Notes: generated from the letters alone by a model not told the origin. A stretch of 64,000 nt of DNA from Euptelea pleiosperma (GCA_035048495.1 CM068540.1:17158829-17222828); one strand, 5' to 3'; numbered from the stretch's first letter, positions 45,101 through 57,392 are shown. Program-made: numbers and translations.

Positions 45101-46026
45101 AGCTTCTAAAACTTTAGGGTTTTTAATAAATAGGTTTAGGGAAGGATTAGGGTTTCTATTTTTGTTGAAATTCGTAACTATCAAAGGGATGACTTTTCCA
45201 ACCCTCAAAAACCTATATTTTACACTATTAATGGATTAGGAATGGGCCCAAGGCCCATATACATCAATAGGCTTCATTTAATAATATTATTAAGCCCTAA
45301 AGGCCTCTAAATTGGCCATACGGGCCCACCCAACAATCATAACACAAATAATTATAAATTAATTCAATCAAACTATATTATATAATTTAAAAGTCCATAC
45401 AATAAGGTATTGACATATGTCACACACACAAATCACATAAAAGTAGTCTAAATACATAAAAAATCATAAAAAACGTTCAAAGCACCGGAAAAGTGTCAAG
45501 TGACATCGGAATGACTCGAAAGTGATTTGCGGGTCCCACGCTCCTATTAAATAAATAAAATATAATTAAATATTATTTTTGAAAATATAAGAATGGTAGG
45601 AAAGTTTAAAAATTACGAAAATACTATTTTTGTCAAAATCTCTCGAAATCTCCCGCTAGGGTTTTTATGTCTCAAGAAAGGTTTCAAATTTCACAAGTAA
45701 GTTGGTAAGGATAAAATAGGAATATTTTTGGTGTCTCGGGCCCACAAAATAATTTTTTTTTATAAAAGTTTTGGAATGTTAGCTGGGGAAAGAAAAAGTC
45801 CCCTGCAAATTATGGTTCATTATTTTTAGCAAGAATTTAGCCCTAAAGAGCAAGTTTCAAAAATAGTAGGTTTTTCAAAGTTGTCAGAATGAAACCAAAC
45901 TAAATACACATACTCAAGCATGAAATTAAATAATAAAAATAATAATAATAGTCTGAAAAAGTTTTAGGTTTTCATTATTAGGTGAATTTACCGTAATACC
46001 CTAGAACGAAAGTTCAGGGTATTACA
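42167..46026 (-). mobile_element. 5' LTR (3860 bp) of the giant-LTR element
   Basis: Starts TGTCACGCCCCGAATCCGG and ends GGTATTACA on the plus strand, followed by the target duplication CTTAG (46027-46031). Nearly identical to 37489-41349, which implies recent insertion because the two LTRs are identical at birth. It includes the same 190-bp array (43635-44690) and doubled 230-bp block. Confidence 0.9.
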
Positions 46027-46031
46027 CTTAG

Positions 46032-46384
46032 GTTTTTATTAGTTTGAGTCAGTCGGCTCTCCACTATCACTCGAAATTTGTAAGGAGGGAAAGAATAATT
46101 TGTAATGATTTCCCATTTCAAATCCTAGTCAGTACACCATCTTTTCCTACCTAACCTCAGCTTTAGCAGATCGTACCCCTCCCATTTTTGGGAATCGACT
46201 CCTTGTAGTACTTTCCCTTGAATCCAACCCACTCCTCGCCCCAATAATTTATTGCGCCTGACATCCTCCATCGGTACAGTCCCCAGCTCCTTGAATTAAT
46301 ACGGTCTCCACATGAACTTAATAAACGGCTCGATCTCTCTAGATCTTCCTTGGTCGTGAATGATAGACGAAACAACACTATACC
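46032..46384 (+). other. Probable 5' leader of LINE A
   Basis: C-rich sequence between the CTTAG duplication and LINE ORF1. No LINE 5' end could be fixed. The first part may still be target DNA that continues from 37488. Confidence 0.35.
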
Positions 46385-47722
46385 ATGGAAACAAAATACT
46401 ACCACCCACCGCCAATCCGTGTTATCACCAAACCACTACCAAAACAGCAAACCACCTTGGAAAAAATAGGAACTCAACACAAAAATTCCTTCGCACCACC
46501 GCAAGCAACGGACTCTCTCACCATCCTTTCCCCCACCATGGCCTCCTCCTCCAATCCCTGCAATGAAACAACAATCAATGAACTCAGCACTGCGTTAACA
46601 AGTAAGATGAGCTTTGCATGTCGCCAAGGACCCATGGTCCTCCCACGACAAAATGTCCTACAAAAAGGTCTGTATGACTGGTGCTACCCCGTGGTGGGGA
46701 AAGTGCTAGTGGATAAGACGATCCACCCATCAAAAGTCCAGACAAGCGCCATCGCGGCATGGGGTCAAGCACGAAAGTTCACCTTTGTTGATCTAGGAGG
46801 GAACTGCTTTGCCTTCTTATTTAACAACCCAACCCATCAACAATGGGTTCTTGAGGAAGGGCCATGGACCATCCACACTCGCATCATGGTCCTTCAAAAG
46901 CGGCAAGCTCCACTGCCAAGCTCTGAACTCATTTTTGGCAATGCCCGTTTTGGGTACAGGCTCATGGAGTACCACCAGAACTTTTTAGTGAAGAAACAGC
47001 CGAGGACTTTGCTAAGCTGATAGGGACTCTAATAAGAACAGACTTTAAAGATGATGAGAATTATAGCCGGTACAAATTCCTCAGGTTCAAGGTCATGGTC
47101 GACTTACGAAAGAGTCTCGTTCCTGGAGTTTGGATGCCTATGACAGACTATTGGACATGGATCGACTTCAAGTACGTACGCTTACCCATTTTCTGCCATA
47201 ACTATGGAAAAGTGGGACACACGGAAAGCAAATGCCATGCAGATATCAATGAACCAGTGCTGAAGGATAACATGGAGTACTAGAAAGATCCAACAACCAA
47301 ACAATTCAGTATCTAGAATAGAGCTGAATCCAAAGCAATGGAGGAAGAGCACTTGCGACTCGAACTCAATGGCATACCGTCACATATACTTCAACAAGCT
47401 CAAAATAGAAACTCCCCCTTACAAGATCTCCGACTGATGGAGCAGTTACCAGTCCGCCTGAGATTCTATTGGACCATTAATGGTATTCCAGGGAAACTAG
47501 AAACACAAGGAGATACGACTACTAATCCGGACAATATCGATCCTGGAGAACGATCGGAAATACATCAAAAGACTATGGGACCAGCAAACAATGAGACATT
47601 CACCACCAATACTCCCTCCCTCAAAGAGCTGATACCTAGCCAGGTACAAGAAACACCGGTCCAACTACAATGGGAAACAGCTCCAGAGGCAGTGCAAATA
47701 CAACACACCATCATCTCCCATG

Positions 47723-49263
47723 TGAAATTCCACCGGTCCGTTATCTTTAACTCAACATACCTAGAAGGGGGAGGGGGTTGATTAGGTATTTAAAATTAAA
47801 TATACCTATACAGTTTTATTGGTCTATGGTATGGGGATAAAATCTCATGCCTTGGTTGTTTGTAAAAGGATTATCACAACCGACTCAAATCAAATATACC
47901 TCTGTGGTATATTGTATTTTTGTCGTTTGATCTAATCAGGATAGAACGCGGAACACAAACAAACAATCACACAAGACAAGATATTTTTACATGAAAACTT
48001 AGCCAAGAAAAAACCATGGGACCACGTCCAGACGGAAAGTATCACTAACTGAAAAGTTAAACGAAACAAAGGTTACCTACGCAGTATCATTGCAAATACA
48101 ACATACAACTTTAGCCAATGCCCATTACTGATGCATCCACGTCCTCTGAATCAATACCACGAATCCACGCGCACCCTTCCAAGCAAGAAGCCTTATCCGC
48201 TTGTTCTGTTTGGTACACCCCAAACCTACCTTCGACCAGCTCCTCCGATCTTAATTCTCAACACTCCCACCTTTGCAGAAGGTGAATGATTCAGTACACC
48301 CTGAACCCCAAGTTGCTCAAAAGGTGTTTGAGTCACACTAGTACTCTCAGGCTTATTAGGTTAAATATAGAAGTGGAAAACCTAGGCTGAGTAAAGATCA
48401 AGCTCTTGGCTTTGATCGAGAAGAAAACAAGCTCACAAGATGTGAATGAAAACAAGCTTATTGCTCTTCGAATTGGACACTCTAATAAATATTGCATTTG
48501 CTTCTCTCTCTTGAAGATTGAGTCACTCTGTGTCTCTGTGTGTATTTAGAGAAGGCATAGAAAGATTCTATTTATAGAATTCCAAGACCTTGAGTCGTGT
48601 GGAACATGAGATAATGGAATCATGAATTTTGGATCTGAGAAAATCGATTCTGTTCAAGGTCCAATCGATTGGGGACAAGTGTCCAATCGATTGGGTTCAA
48701 TAAGTTTTTTATTCCGAAGGCACCAATCGATTATCCAGAGTCTCCAATCGATTGTACATATAAAGATTTATGTCCCGAAGGCTCCAATCGATTACACAGT
48801 GTCTCCAATTGATTGTACTCAATTATGTTTCTGCCTCATAGTCTCCAATCGATTACATAGTGTCTCCAATCGATTGGGCTATGTCCAATCGATTGGAGAT
48901 ACATGTCCAATCGATTGGACTTTCCCACTTAGTCAATATAATTGACTTTGACTTGGGTCTGTCCAATGACCAAGTCTGACCATTATATTTTGTTCATTTT
49001 AATCAACTCCTATGGCCACCAAGTCACATACCTTCCTAATCGAACATACACGATTGTTAATTGACAAATCGACAGTTACTCAGATGACTCGTGTCGTCAA
49101 CCGTCTGATTCTTGTTGTCTCTGTCTTTTAATCTTCACGTAGTTGGCGAAGTATGCGTACCACGACCTCTTCACACTACACTAGTGCTCGTAGGAACGGT
49201 TACAAGAATGTTTTTATGTCAAACGGAATCTTTGCCAAATTGAATATGAAAATATTCCTTACA
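47723..49263 (-). mobile_element. Solo Copia LTR (1541 bp) in LINE A
   Basis: On the minus strand it starts TGTAAGG and ends GGAATTTCA, with the Copia-typical AATCAACCCCCTCCCCCTTC near the end. It is flanked by an exact 5-bp duplication CCATG (47718-47722, 49264-49268). A cluster of AATCGATT words is at 48650-48925. No internal sequence remains. Confidence 0.85.
48650..48925. repeat. Cluster of palindromic CCAATCGATTGG-type words
   Basis: About eleven copies of AATCGATT (one AATTGATT), mostly as TCCAATCGATTG, are spread irregularly over 275 bp. Spacings are uneven and the flanks are not conserved enough to be a simple tandem array. It lies in the upstream part of the solo Copia LTR. Confidence 0.75.
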
Positions 49264-49593
49264 CCATGCTCCTCTTGAGGCAAAACAATAAAATCGGGGA
49301 AACAACACGAGGTCTAGAGGAACCAGACAACATTGAGGATCTCATGATCATCTCCATCAATAGAAAAAGAGCGGCCACAACTATGGAGACCAAGGAACCT
49401 CTAAAACTGGGATCCATGGAGCATCGGGTGGAATGAAGTACTCCAACAGAAAATCTCTCCCCCCCCCCTAAGAGGTATGTTTTAACAACTTAACATGTCT
49501 TACTTTACTCCAATTTTCTTCTCATCTACTATACAGTCCAAGGGCGAGGCTGGCTGGCCCAAATCCGTCCCCTCCCGGATGTAGATGTTGATC

Positions 49594-52500
49594 ATGGCTT
49601 GGAACTGTAGAGGGAGTGGGAAACCCTCTACAGTTCGGGCTCTAAAAACCCACATCCAGGAGGGGAATCCAGACCTCATTTTTTATCTGAAACAAAAGCC
49701 ACTGAAGAAAAAGTCAGAAAATTAATCAAACAATTGGGTTTTCAAAACTACTGTATTCAAGAAGCGATTGGGTGGAGCGGGGGTCTTCTTATTATTTGGA
49801 AAGTCAGAATTCAGGTGGATGTTTTGAGTCAAAATCAAAGAGGTTTCCATCTTACCATCAATTCTAAAGCTTAAGGTTGCAAATGGACTCTGTCTTGCAT
49901 CTATGGGGACCCAAGACAAAGCCATCGAAAAATCTTATGGAGAGATCTGTGGTCCATGTATCAATCGCGAACAGGACCTTGGCTTATCACAGGGGACTTT
50001 AATGAAATCGCCACAGACTGGGAAAAAAGAGGGGGCACCTCAAAGAAACTCCATTACAATTCAGCCCATTTGGAATTCCTCAACCAGGCTAATTTAACAG
50101 ATCTAGGTTTCTCTAGATAACCATACACCTGGTCTAACAAAAGAGTGAGGATCGCTAATGTTAGGGAGATATTGGAAAAAGCTATTGCCAATTGTGAATG
50201 GAGGAACCTTTTTCATGATGCAAAAGTCTCTCATCTTCTTCAAATAACTTCCGATCATTGTCCTATCCTTATAAATACTCTCCCTGACCCCGAAAAACTC
50301 ACTTGTCCTTTCCATTTCCATTCCATGTCGACAAAAGAGCCTCAATGTAAAGCTATTGTGGAAGAAGTTTGGTCACAACAATACTCGGTGCCGAAACCTC
50401 TCCAAATTCATCGCAAGTTACATACAACAAAGCGATGGATTAAAAAATGGAACAAAGAACAAGTGGGAAATATTCATGATAAAGTTAAATACTTGTCCAC
50501 CAATCTAAGTCACATCCAGACACAGCCTCCTACATCGAAAAACATCAAAAAAGAAAAAGAATATGCGGCTGAGTTTGATAAGGTGATCCTCAAACAGGAA
50601 ATGTTGTGGAGAGATAAATCAAGGGAAACATGGTTAAAGGAAGGAGATCGAAACTCAAGATACTTCCACTTATCCACAATCATCAAAAGGAGGAAGAATA
50701 AAATTGAATGGATAAAAATGAAACAAGGGCAACACCTCCAAAAAAGAGTGGATATTGGTGAAGCCTTCAGTGCTTATTACTCAAAACTCTTTACTTCTTC
50801 AAAGGGAAAGGACCTTCAACTGCTTACAAATATCATACGCCCCATGATCACTCCGGAATCTAATGTTCTTCTGACTATACCTGTGACTATGGAAGAAGTT
50901 CGTGATGCAGTCTTCCAAATGGGCCCATACAAGGCCCCAAGCCTTGATGGTTTCACCGCCCATTTCTATCAGTTCTATTGGGACCTCCTAAAATATGATA
51001 TCTTCCACTTTGTCAAATCCTTTATGGAGACAACTACATATCTCTCAGTCCTCAATCAAACCAATATCTCTTTGATCCCAAAAGTTCAAGCCCCGACTAA
51101 AATATCCCATTTTCGACCGATCAGCCTTTGTAATGTCAGTTATAAAATTATATCCAAAATCCTGACGGCTCGTCTCAAGTCTATTTTGGCCCCCCTAATC
51201 ATGCCCAATCAAGCAGCATTCCTCCCGGGTAGGCTAATATCTGACAACACCATTTTGGGTCATGAACTTATGGGAACTATCAAGCGTAAAAAAGGCAAAG
51301 GAGGCATCATGGCCATAAAGCTTGATATGGCAAAAGCCTACGACAAAGTCGAATGGCCTTTTCTCCTCCAAACCATGAAAGCAATGGGATTTGCTGATCG
51401 ATGGATATCGTGGATCAAACGTTGCATCTCTTCTACATCATTTTTCATCATGCTCAATGGATCCCCCACTAGAAAAATCGTCCCATCCCGAGGAATTCGG
51501 CAAGGTGATCCCCTCTCTTCTTTTCTTTTTGTCATTTGCACTAATGTTCTTTCTCTCATGATCCACCAAGCGATGCAAAACAACCAACTCCATGGTATAA
51601 AACTTGGGAGAGGGTGTCCCCCAATTTCACACCTTTTCTTTGCAGATGACTGCTTACTCTTTGCTAGAGAAAATTTGGTGGAGGCTCGGATCATCAAAGA
51701 TATTATCGATCAATTTTTCAGCCTATTTGCCAAGCAGTCAATTTTGAGAAATTGGGAATCATGATCAGTCCTAACATGCACCGACGGCATCGAAGAACGA
51801 TTTCCCACATTCTCAACATCAAGAATCTCAAAATAAAAAAAAAATACCTTGGAACTCCTCTCTTCATCGGGCGCTCAAAGAAAAAAGCCTTGGAGTATTG
51901 TTTGACATGAATCAAGACATTGACGAAGGGATGGAGAGCCAAATGCCTCTCACAGGCAGGGAAAACCACTTTAATCTAGTCAGTTGCAACTAGCATCCCC
52001 ACTTATTTCATGTCCACATTCCTATTCCCCAAAACTCTATGCTCTCAAATGGATGCAGTGATTAATCTCTTCTATTGGGGAGGATCATCAGAGAAGAATG
52101 TTGCTAAGACTCACAAACTGGAACTCTCTTTGCTCTCCTATCTCCAAAGGAGGCCTAGGCTTCAGATCTTTTTATCATCAAAATTTGGCCTTACTCCTTC
52201 GGAATCTTTGGTGAATTCAAAATCCAGAACAATCATTCCTTGCCTTGCACATCGGGCCCAAATATTGCAAAGGTAAGTCTTTGCTTTTAGTAGTTAGCAA
52301 ACCTACTCACTCTTGGTGTTGAAAGGCCTTCTCAAAGCTAGACAAGCATGCATGGACACACTGCCTTTGGCTTCTCGGGAATGGAAAGAAAATTCATATA
52401 TGGGAAGATCCTTGGATACTTGCCATACTGGGCTACAAAATTACCTCACCTAAGCCAACAAATTGCACTCTGAGCACAACAAATGATCTCATCACTCACA

Positions 52501-53375
52501 ATCGCAAATGGAGCCTTTCTACTCTTCAAGAGTTGTTTCCCCCTGCTACTATGAAAAAAATTCAGGCTATTCCTTTTAATCAACAAGATTCTAGTGACAG
52601 GCTCTACTGGGACTTACACCCTCAAGGTAAATTCTCAGTTAAATCTGCCTATGCTTCTCTCCGTGCAGCCACTCTAGCTTCTCTCCCACCCACGATCCCA
52701 TATTGTTGCTGGAAAAAAATCTAGTCATTACATATTCCGCGTCGCTGTCAATTCTTCTTGTGGAAATTTCTAAGAAATATTCTTCCTACCTGAGCAAAAT
52801 CTCGACTCCAAAGTATCCACTTTAGAAGCAACATGCCCAAGATACTCCAATCAATGGGAAAATAGATTCCATGCGATATTCAAATGTCCTCTTAGTGCTA
52901 CAGTGTGGTATGCCTCTCCACTATCGCTTCGTTGGGAGGAAAAATCAGATGAGGAGATTGGAAGTCAGCTTCTTCAATGGTTGGATCACTCAGACAGTGA
53001 ACCATCTCACTCCTTCCCCATCATTGAATGCATCAGTGTCCTTACGTGGAAAATATGGAATCAAAGGAACCAAGCCATCCACCAATGCATGTAGGCCTCG
53101 TGATCCTTTCTCCATTCTGAGTTCGATCCCTGATTATATTATAGAGGAAGCTCCAAAGCCGGAACGAGAAAAATCCAATCCCAAATGGCTCCCCCCAACT
53201 CCGCCCAGGCTTAAAATCAATACAGATGCTTCATGGAAAGCTTCATCGTGTAAGGTAGGGTTGGGGTTTATCATTCGCACAGCTGAAAACAAAAGTGTCT
53301 TGGCAGGGACCATCCAACTACAGTGTCCTCCCATTAAAGTAAACCATGACAATGGAGGAAATAAATTTAAATTTT
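49594..53375 (+). pseudogene. LINE A ORF2: endonuclease, reverse transcriptase, partial RNase H
   Basis: It starts at the ATG at 49594 with MAWNCRGSGKP, typical of plant L1 ORF2. The AP-endonuclease domain shows LSETKATEEKV (after a frameshift at a T run near 49690), the ITGDFNE motif and TSDHCPI. Stops occur near 49872 and 50117. From 50145 to 51764 is the open RT part: FRPISLCNVSYKII, AIKLDMAKAYDKVEW (catalytic Asp), GIRQGDPLSSFLF and LFFADDCLLFA (catalytic Asp pair). Frameshifts follow, then the maturation region (KYLGTPLF) and zf-RVT-like part. An RNase H start at about 53205 (LKINTDASWKASS) is cut off near 53350. These enzymes copy the LINE at a nicked target; this copy cannot. Confidence 0.85.
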
Positions 53376-53399
53376 ACCGCCCGAGCTAGATGAGAAAAG

Positions 53400-53517
53400 T
53401 TTTGATCCTTGGACGTTTGATCCATGGCGTCCTTGGACCAAACATTAAGAGCCACCTGTCATCGGGTTAAGGTGGCGCTTAACCTTCGTGTATTTCAAAA
53501 AATATGCCAGATACAGG
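53400..53517. other. Junction after the truncated LINE
   Basis: Short stretch between the broken RNase H frame and the duplicated block. No poly-A tail is visible, so the LINE 3' end appears lost rather than natural. Confidence 0.35.
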
Positions 53518-54750
53518 CAAATTTGTGGGCCCGGCTAAATATTCGACAGGGGCAAGTTGCTGCCAAACGCGCCAGGGCGAATATTAGCGTGCACAAATAT
53601 TTTATTTTTCCGCCGCAGTGGCCTACCAAACACGCCCTTATTGAAATTGCATATTTTCTCGGGTGCAATCAAACAACCCTATCAACTGTCTTTTCTCAGG
53701 AAATTTTTTCGTTGGAAAAGAAAATTTATGTGCAATCAAACACGCCCTAAATAAAAGAAACTGTAACACCAACTTGTGAATATTTTTTTTAAAACTTGAA
53801 TCGATTGATGCAATCAGCTTGATTAGGTCTAACTTTTAATTTAATATGAGTAAGTGGATCAAATAGATTATAAAATCAATCAACAGTTTATAAAAAAAGG
53901 GTGACTTTTTTGAGTCTGTGAGAAAATAAAGACGATATGTCCATCGAAAAGATGTGTCTCTTAAGCTCAGAAGTGGTCAATAGTTGTGGTAAATTCCTTT
54001 GCACGTTATGGATAAAATATAAGGGATTGCTAGGGTATGCATGAAGTTAAGCAACAAGGGTTCACTTCAAATCATGGTTCGAAGTCTCGACGATCCCGTT
54101 CTGGATAGGGCAATCTGGATCGGATTCGGAACCCACCGGTCCAATCCAAAAAATGGTTATGGATTAAATATAAGGGATTGCTAGGGTATGCTGAAGTTAA
54201 GCAACAAGGGTTCACTTCAAATCATGGTCGAAGTCTCGGTCGATCCTGTTCTGGATAGGGCAATCTGGATCGGATTCGGAACCCACCGGTCCAATCCAAA
54301 AAATGGTTTGTCTTGCCCCCCCAAGATCACTGTTTTCCAAAGGAGTTTGACTTTGTCTCGGGCGAGATGGGCTGATCCTGTTCTGGATCAAACAGATCCG
54401 GATTGGGATCGGAGCTCACTGATCCGGCCTCCGATCCCGAGATTTCGATCCATGCTTCAAACACCAGAAATACGAAATCTAACCTAGAGAGAGAGAGGGA
54501 GAGAGAGATTGTTTCGATGATCATTAAGGGCCAACATAATGATCATTTTCCTTTCTCTTTTCGCGACTTTTTCAAAATAACAGACTGTTTCGGTGATCAT
54601 TAAAAAAAAAAGAAAGTGTTTATTTCTTATTTCGTAGCCTTTTTATAAAAAAATAATAAGAATATCTGAAGGTCATTTTTCAAGTCAAGAAAGACTTTTT
54701 TTATTTTTGCTAGCTCAATGAACAAAATAAACAAAGAAATCTTAGTCCAA
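53518..54750. repeat. Direct duplication, copy 1, with an internal ~150-bp duplication
   Basis: It aligns with 55632-56660 in order: AAATTTGTG(G/A)GCCCGGCTAA, AAACACGCCCT, AACTGTAACACCAACTTG, then a GATCGGATTCGGAACC block and a GA-rich run. Within copy 1 a block with TAAGGGATTGCTAGGGTATG and GAACCCACCGGTCCAATCC occurs twice (54018-54157 and 54167-54307) but only once in copy 2. AGGGCGTGTTTGATTGC-type words mark MITE ends. Confidence 0.7.
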
Positions 54751-55631
54751 CAGGGACTAAAAGCTTTTCAATAAGAATAATGATTGCAAATGGGAAGACA
54801 AGTGGGTCCCACCCTTGTTGTTTGATACTTTGATTAATGTTTGGAACACCCTAATGTGTTCCACACCAAACTTTAATAAGGCCGTGTTTGGTGCGAAAAT
54901 CACGTTTTCTAAATAAAATATATTTTAAAATGGAAAAATTTCCCGCCAAAACAAGATTTACCCATCGAATCCTGGAATTCATTTAGGACCTGTATGGTGC
55001 GTGAGAAAAATAGTTTCAAGGGCAACTATTTAGCGGGACGAATATTGTCTTGGCTAAATATTTGAGCATGTCAATATTTAACAACGATTGGTACGTGCAT
55101 TAGCCAGCTTACTTCATTTTCTTTCAATTTGGGTGTGTGGGACCCACATATTAGGTCAAATGATAAAAAAAAAACTTATTTTTATATTTTTATATATTAA
55201 AAAACTCACTTTTATTAAAAAGAGTGATTTTCTCACGAGAAAATAAAATTCCACTAATGGCTTGTTTGGTACATGAGAAAACGAGTTCCGACGGCGAATA
55301 TTTAGCCAGGCGAATATTATCTTGGCTAAATATTTGCTCATATCAATATTTAACAATGTTTGGTACGTGTCAATTTACTTCATTTTCTTTCAATTTGAGT
55401 GGGTCTCACATATCAAAGTAAGTCAAAAATAGGTTGGGTGAGTGCGGGAACCACATATTATGTCAAAGGATAAAAACAAATTCATTTCTATCTTTTTTAT
55501 ATATTAAAAAATTAATTTTTATTGAAAATAGTGATTTTCCGACGAGAAAATAAAATTTTCTAACCAAGGCATAATCGGCGTGAAAATATTTTCACAGGGG
55601 GGAGGGGAGGTGATCAAATGTTTTCCTGACG
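54751..55631. repeat. Spacer with two ~270-bp tandem repeats
   Basis: Two related units (about 54985-55255 and 55256-55565) each carry GGCTAAATATTTG, a CAATATTTAACAA word and a long AT-rich tail with GTGATTTTC. Several GTGTTTGGT words point to MITE ends. Non-coding. Confidence 0.5.
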
Positions 55632-56409
55632 CGGCGGGCAAATTTGTGAGCCCGGCTAAATATTCGGTAGGGGCAAGTGGCTGCCAAACGAGCGCAGGCG
55701 AATATTAGCACGGACAAATATTTTATTTTCCCACCGCAGTGGCCTACCAAACACGCCCTTATTGAAATTGCATATTTTCTCAGGTGCAATCAAACAGCCC
55801 TATCAGCTATTTTTTGTCAGGAAATTTTTTCGTTGGAAAAGAAAATTTATGTGCAATCAAACACGCCCTAACTAAAAGAAACTGTAACACCAACTTGTGA
55901 ATATTTTTCTTAAAACTTGAATCGATTGATGCAATCAGCTTGATTAGGTCTAACTTTTAATTTAATATGAGTAAGTGGATCAAATAGATTATAAAATCAA
56001 TCAACAGTTTATAAAAAAGAGTGACTTTTTTTAGTCTGAGAAAATAGAGACGATATGTTCGTCGAAAAGATGTCTCTTAAGCTCAGAAGTGGTCAATAGT
56101 TGTGGTAAATTCCTTTGCACGTTATGGATAAAATATAAGGGATTGCTAGGGTATGCATGAAGTTAAGCAACAAGGGTTCACTTCAAACCATGGTTCGAAG
56201 TCTCGGTCGATCCCGTTCTGGATCGAGCAATCTGGATCGGATTCGGAACCCACCGGTCCAATCCGAAAAATGGTTTGTCTCGGCCCCCCAAGATCACTAT
56301 TTTCCAAAGGAGTTTGACTTTGTCTCAGGTGAGATGGGCCGATCCTGTTCTGGATCAGACATATCCGGGATTTCGAACCATGCTTCAAACACTAGAAATA
56401 CGAAATCTA

Positions 56410-56441
<32 letters not shown>

Positions 56442-56660
56442 TGTGTTTCGATGATCATTAAGGGCCAACATATTTTTTCTTTTTTTCGATGATCATTTAA
56501 AAAAAAAAAAAAAAAAGTGTTTATTTCATATTTGGTAGTCTTTTTATAAAAAATAAAATAAAATAAATAAATAAATATCTGTAGGTCATTTTTCAAGTCA
56601 AGAAAGATTTTTTAATTTTGCTAGCTCAATGAACATAATAAACAAAGAAATTTTAGTCCC
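55632..56660. repeat. Direct duplication, copy 2
   Basis: Second copy of the block at 53518-54750. It has one rather than two GATCGGATTCGGAACC units, and a longer (GA)n and poly-A run at about 56420-56515. Confidence 0.7.
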
Positions 56661-57104
56661 ACCCTTCCCATCTATCACTCTTATAATGGTGGGGCCCACC
56701 AAGAGAAAAATAAATTTTGCATTAATGATGATCTAAAAAGCTTGTCAAGCTCTTTTCTATTGGGAAATCCCTTTCAATCTGCCATCTCCAATGCCCGTTC
56801 TACGGTGTTATTTGCCAACCAACATCTTGACCTTGAACATTTGGAAAAATTTTGGGAAAATTTTTGATGCATAAGACTTCGGATGCAGTCGATCCAGACG
56901 ACTCTCGTGGCCCTACATAACTCATTTTGTGGGCCACTAACCCGCATGTACGTTTAGACCAAGGCAAAGAGAATCGAATCGGTCAAATTCTGTTTCCCAA
57001 TCTAATCAATAGAAGCAATAATCCTCTACCTGCTTATGCTATCCATAGATCAAATTATTTCGTGGATTAGATTTCACTTGACTGTCTACTGCTCCATTGT
57101 GTGC
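56661..57104. other. Downstream flank of gene B, no gene recognised
   Basis: Non-coding. It includes the partial inverted match (about 56901-56940) to the first 50 bases of the window. Confidence 0.4.
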
Positions 57105-57392
57105 GCTCATGGTAGACGTTATGTATAAATGCACCCACCCTTTGGAGGATATGCATATACAAAATCAACCTGATTGATAATTAATAGCCGTTGGATTAAG
57201 TACACAAAAAAAATGCTAAATACATGCTTGAATCCAACATCTAGAATCCATACTTAAAAAGTGCTAAAATCAATGGCAAGAGAAAACCAATCAGTCTGAT
57301 TTTTGGTATGCATATCCACCACCACGTGAGTTAAACATCCAACCAGTTAGTGAGCCCAAAACATGAGCCATGAGAGCCCTCTGCATCTAAAC
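57105..57392. mobile_element. Diverged foldback/MITE element F5
   Basis: The arms share GGATATGCATA and AATCA(A/G)NCTGATTG in inverted orientation around an AT-rich centre. It resembles the F1-F4 family but is more diverged. Located downstream of gene B. Confidence 0.4.

Larger units (their letters stand above)
46385..49436 (+). pseudogene. LINE A ORF1 (DUF4283 and zinc knuckle), frameshifted and split by a solo LTR
   Basis: The frame opens at the ATG at 46385 (another ATG at 46538 is possible). It holds a DUF4283 domain (SAIAAWGQARKFTFVDLGGN, then FNNPTHQQWVLEEGPWTI). A frameshift near 46965 moves it into a second frame reading RKSLVPGVWMPM and a zinc knuckle at about 47195-47240. That knuckle is CHNYGKVGHTESKC, with Tyr in place of the second Cys. 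A stop follows at 47281. Gln/Pro-rich sequence continues to 47722, is cut by the solo LTR 47723-49263, and the tail runs to a TGA at 49434-49436. ORF1 proteins of plant L1 elements bind the LINE RNA. This copy is dead. Confidence 0.75.

Noticed and set aside
48650..48925. Possible CRISPR array (repeated CCAATCGATTGG words)
   Set aside because: The word is only 8-12 bp, spacing is irregular, the context is a plant Copia LTR with a CCATG target duplication, and there are no cas genes.
53518..56660. Direct repeats 53518-54750 and 55632-56660 as an LTR pair
   Set aside because: No TG...CA ends, primer site or polypurine tract, and the spacer is only tandem AT-rich repeat.
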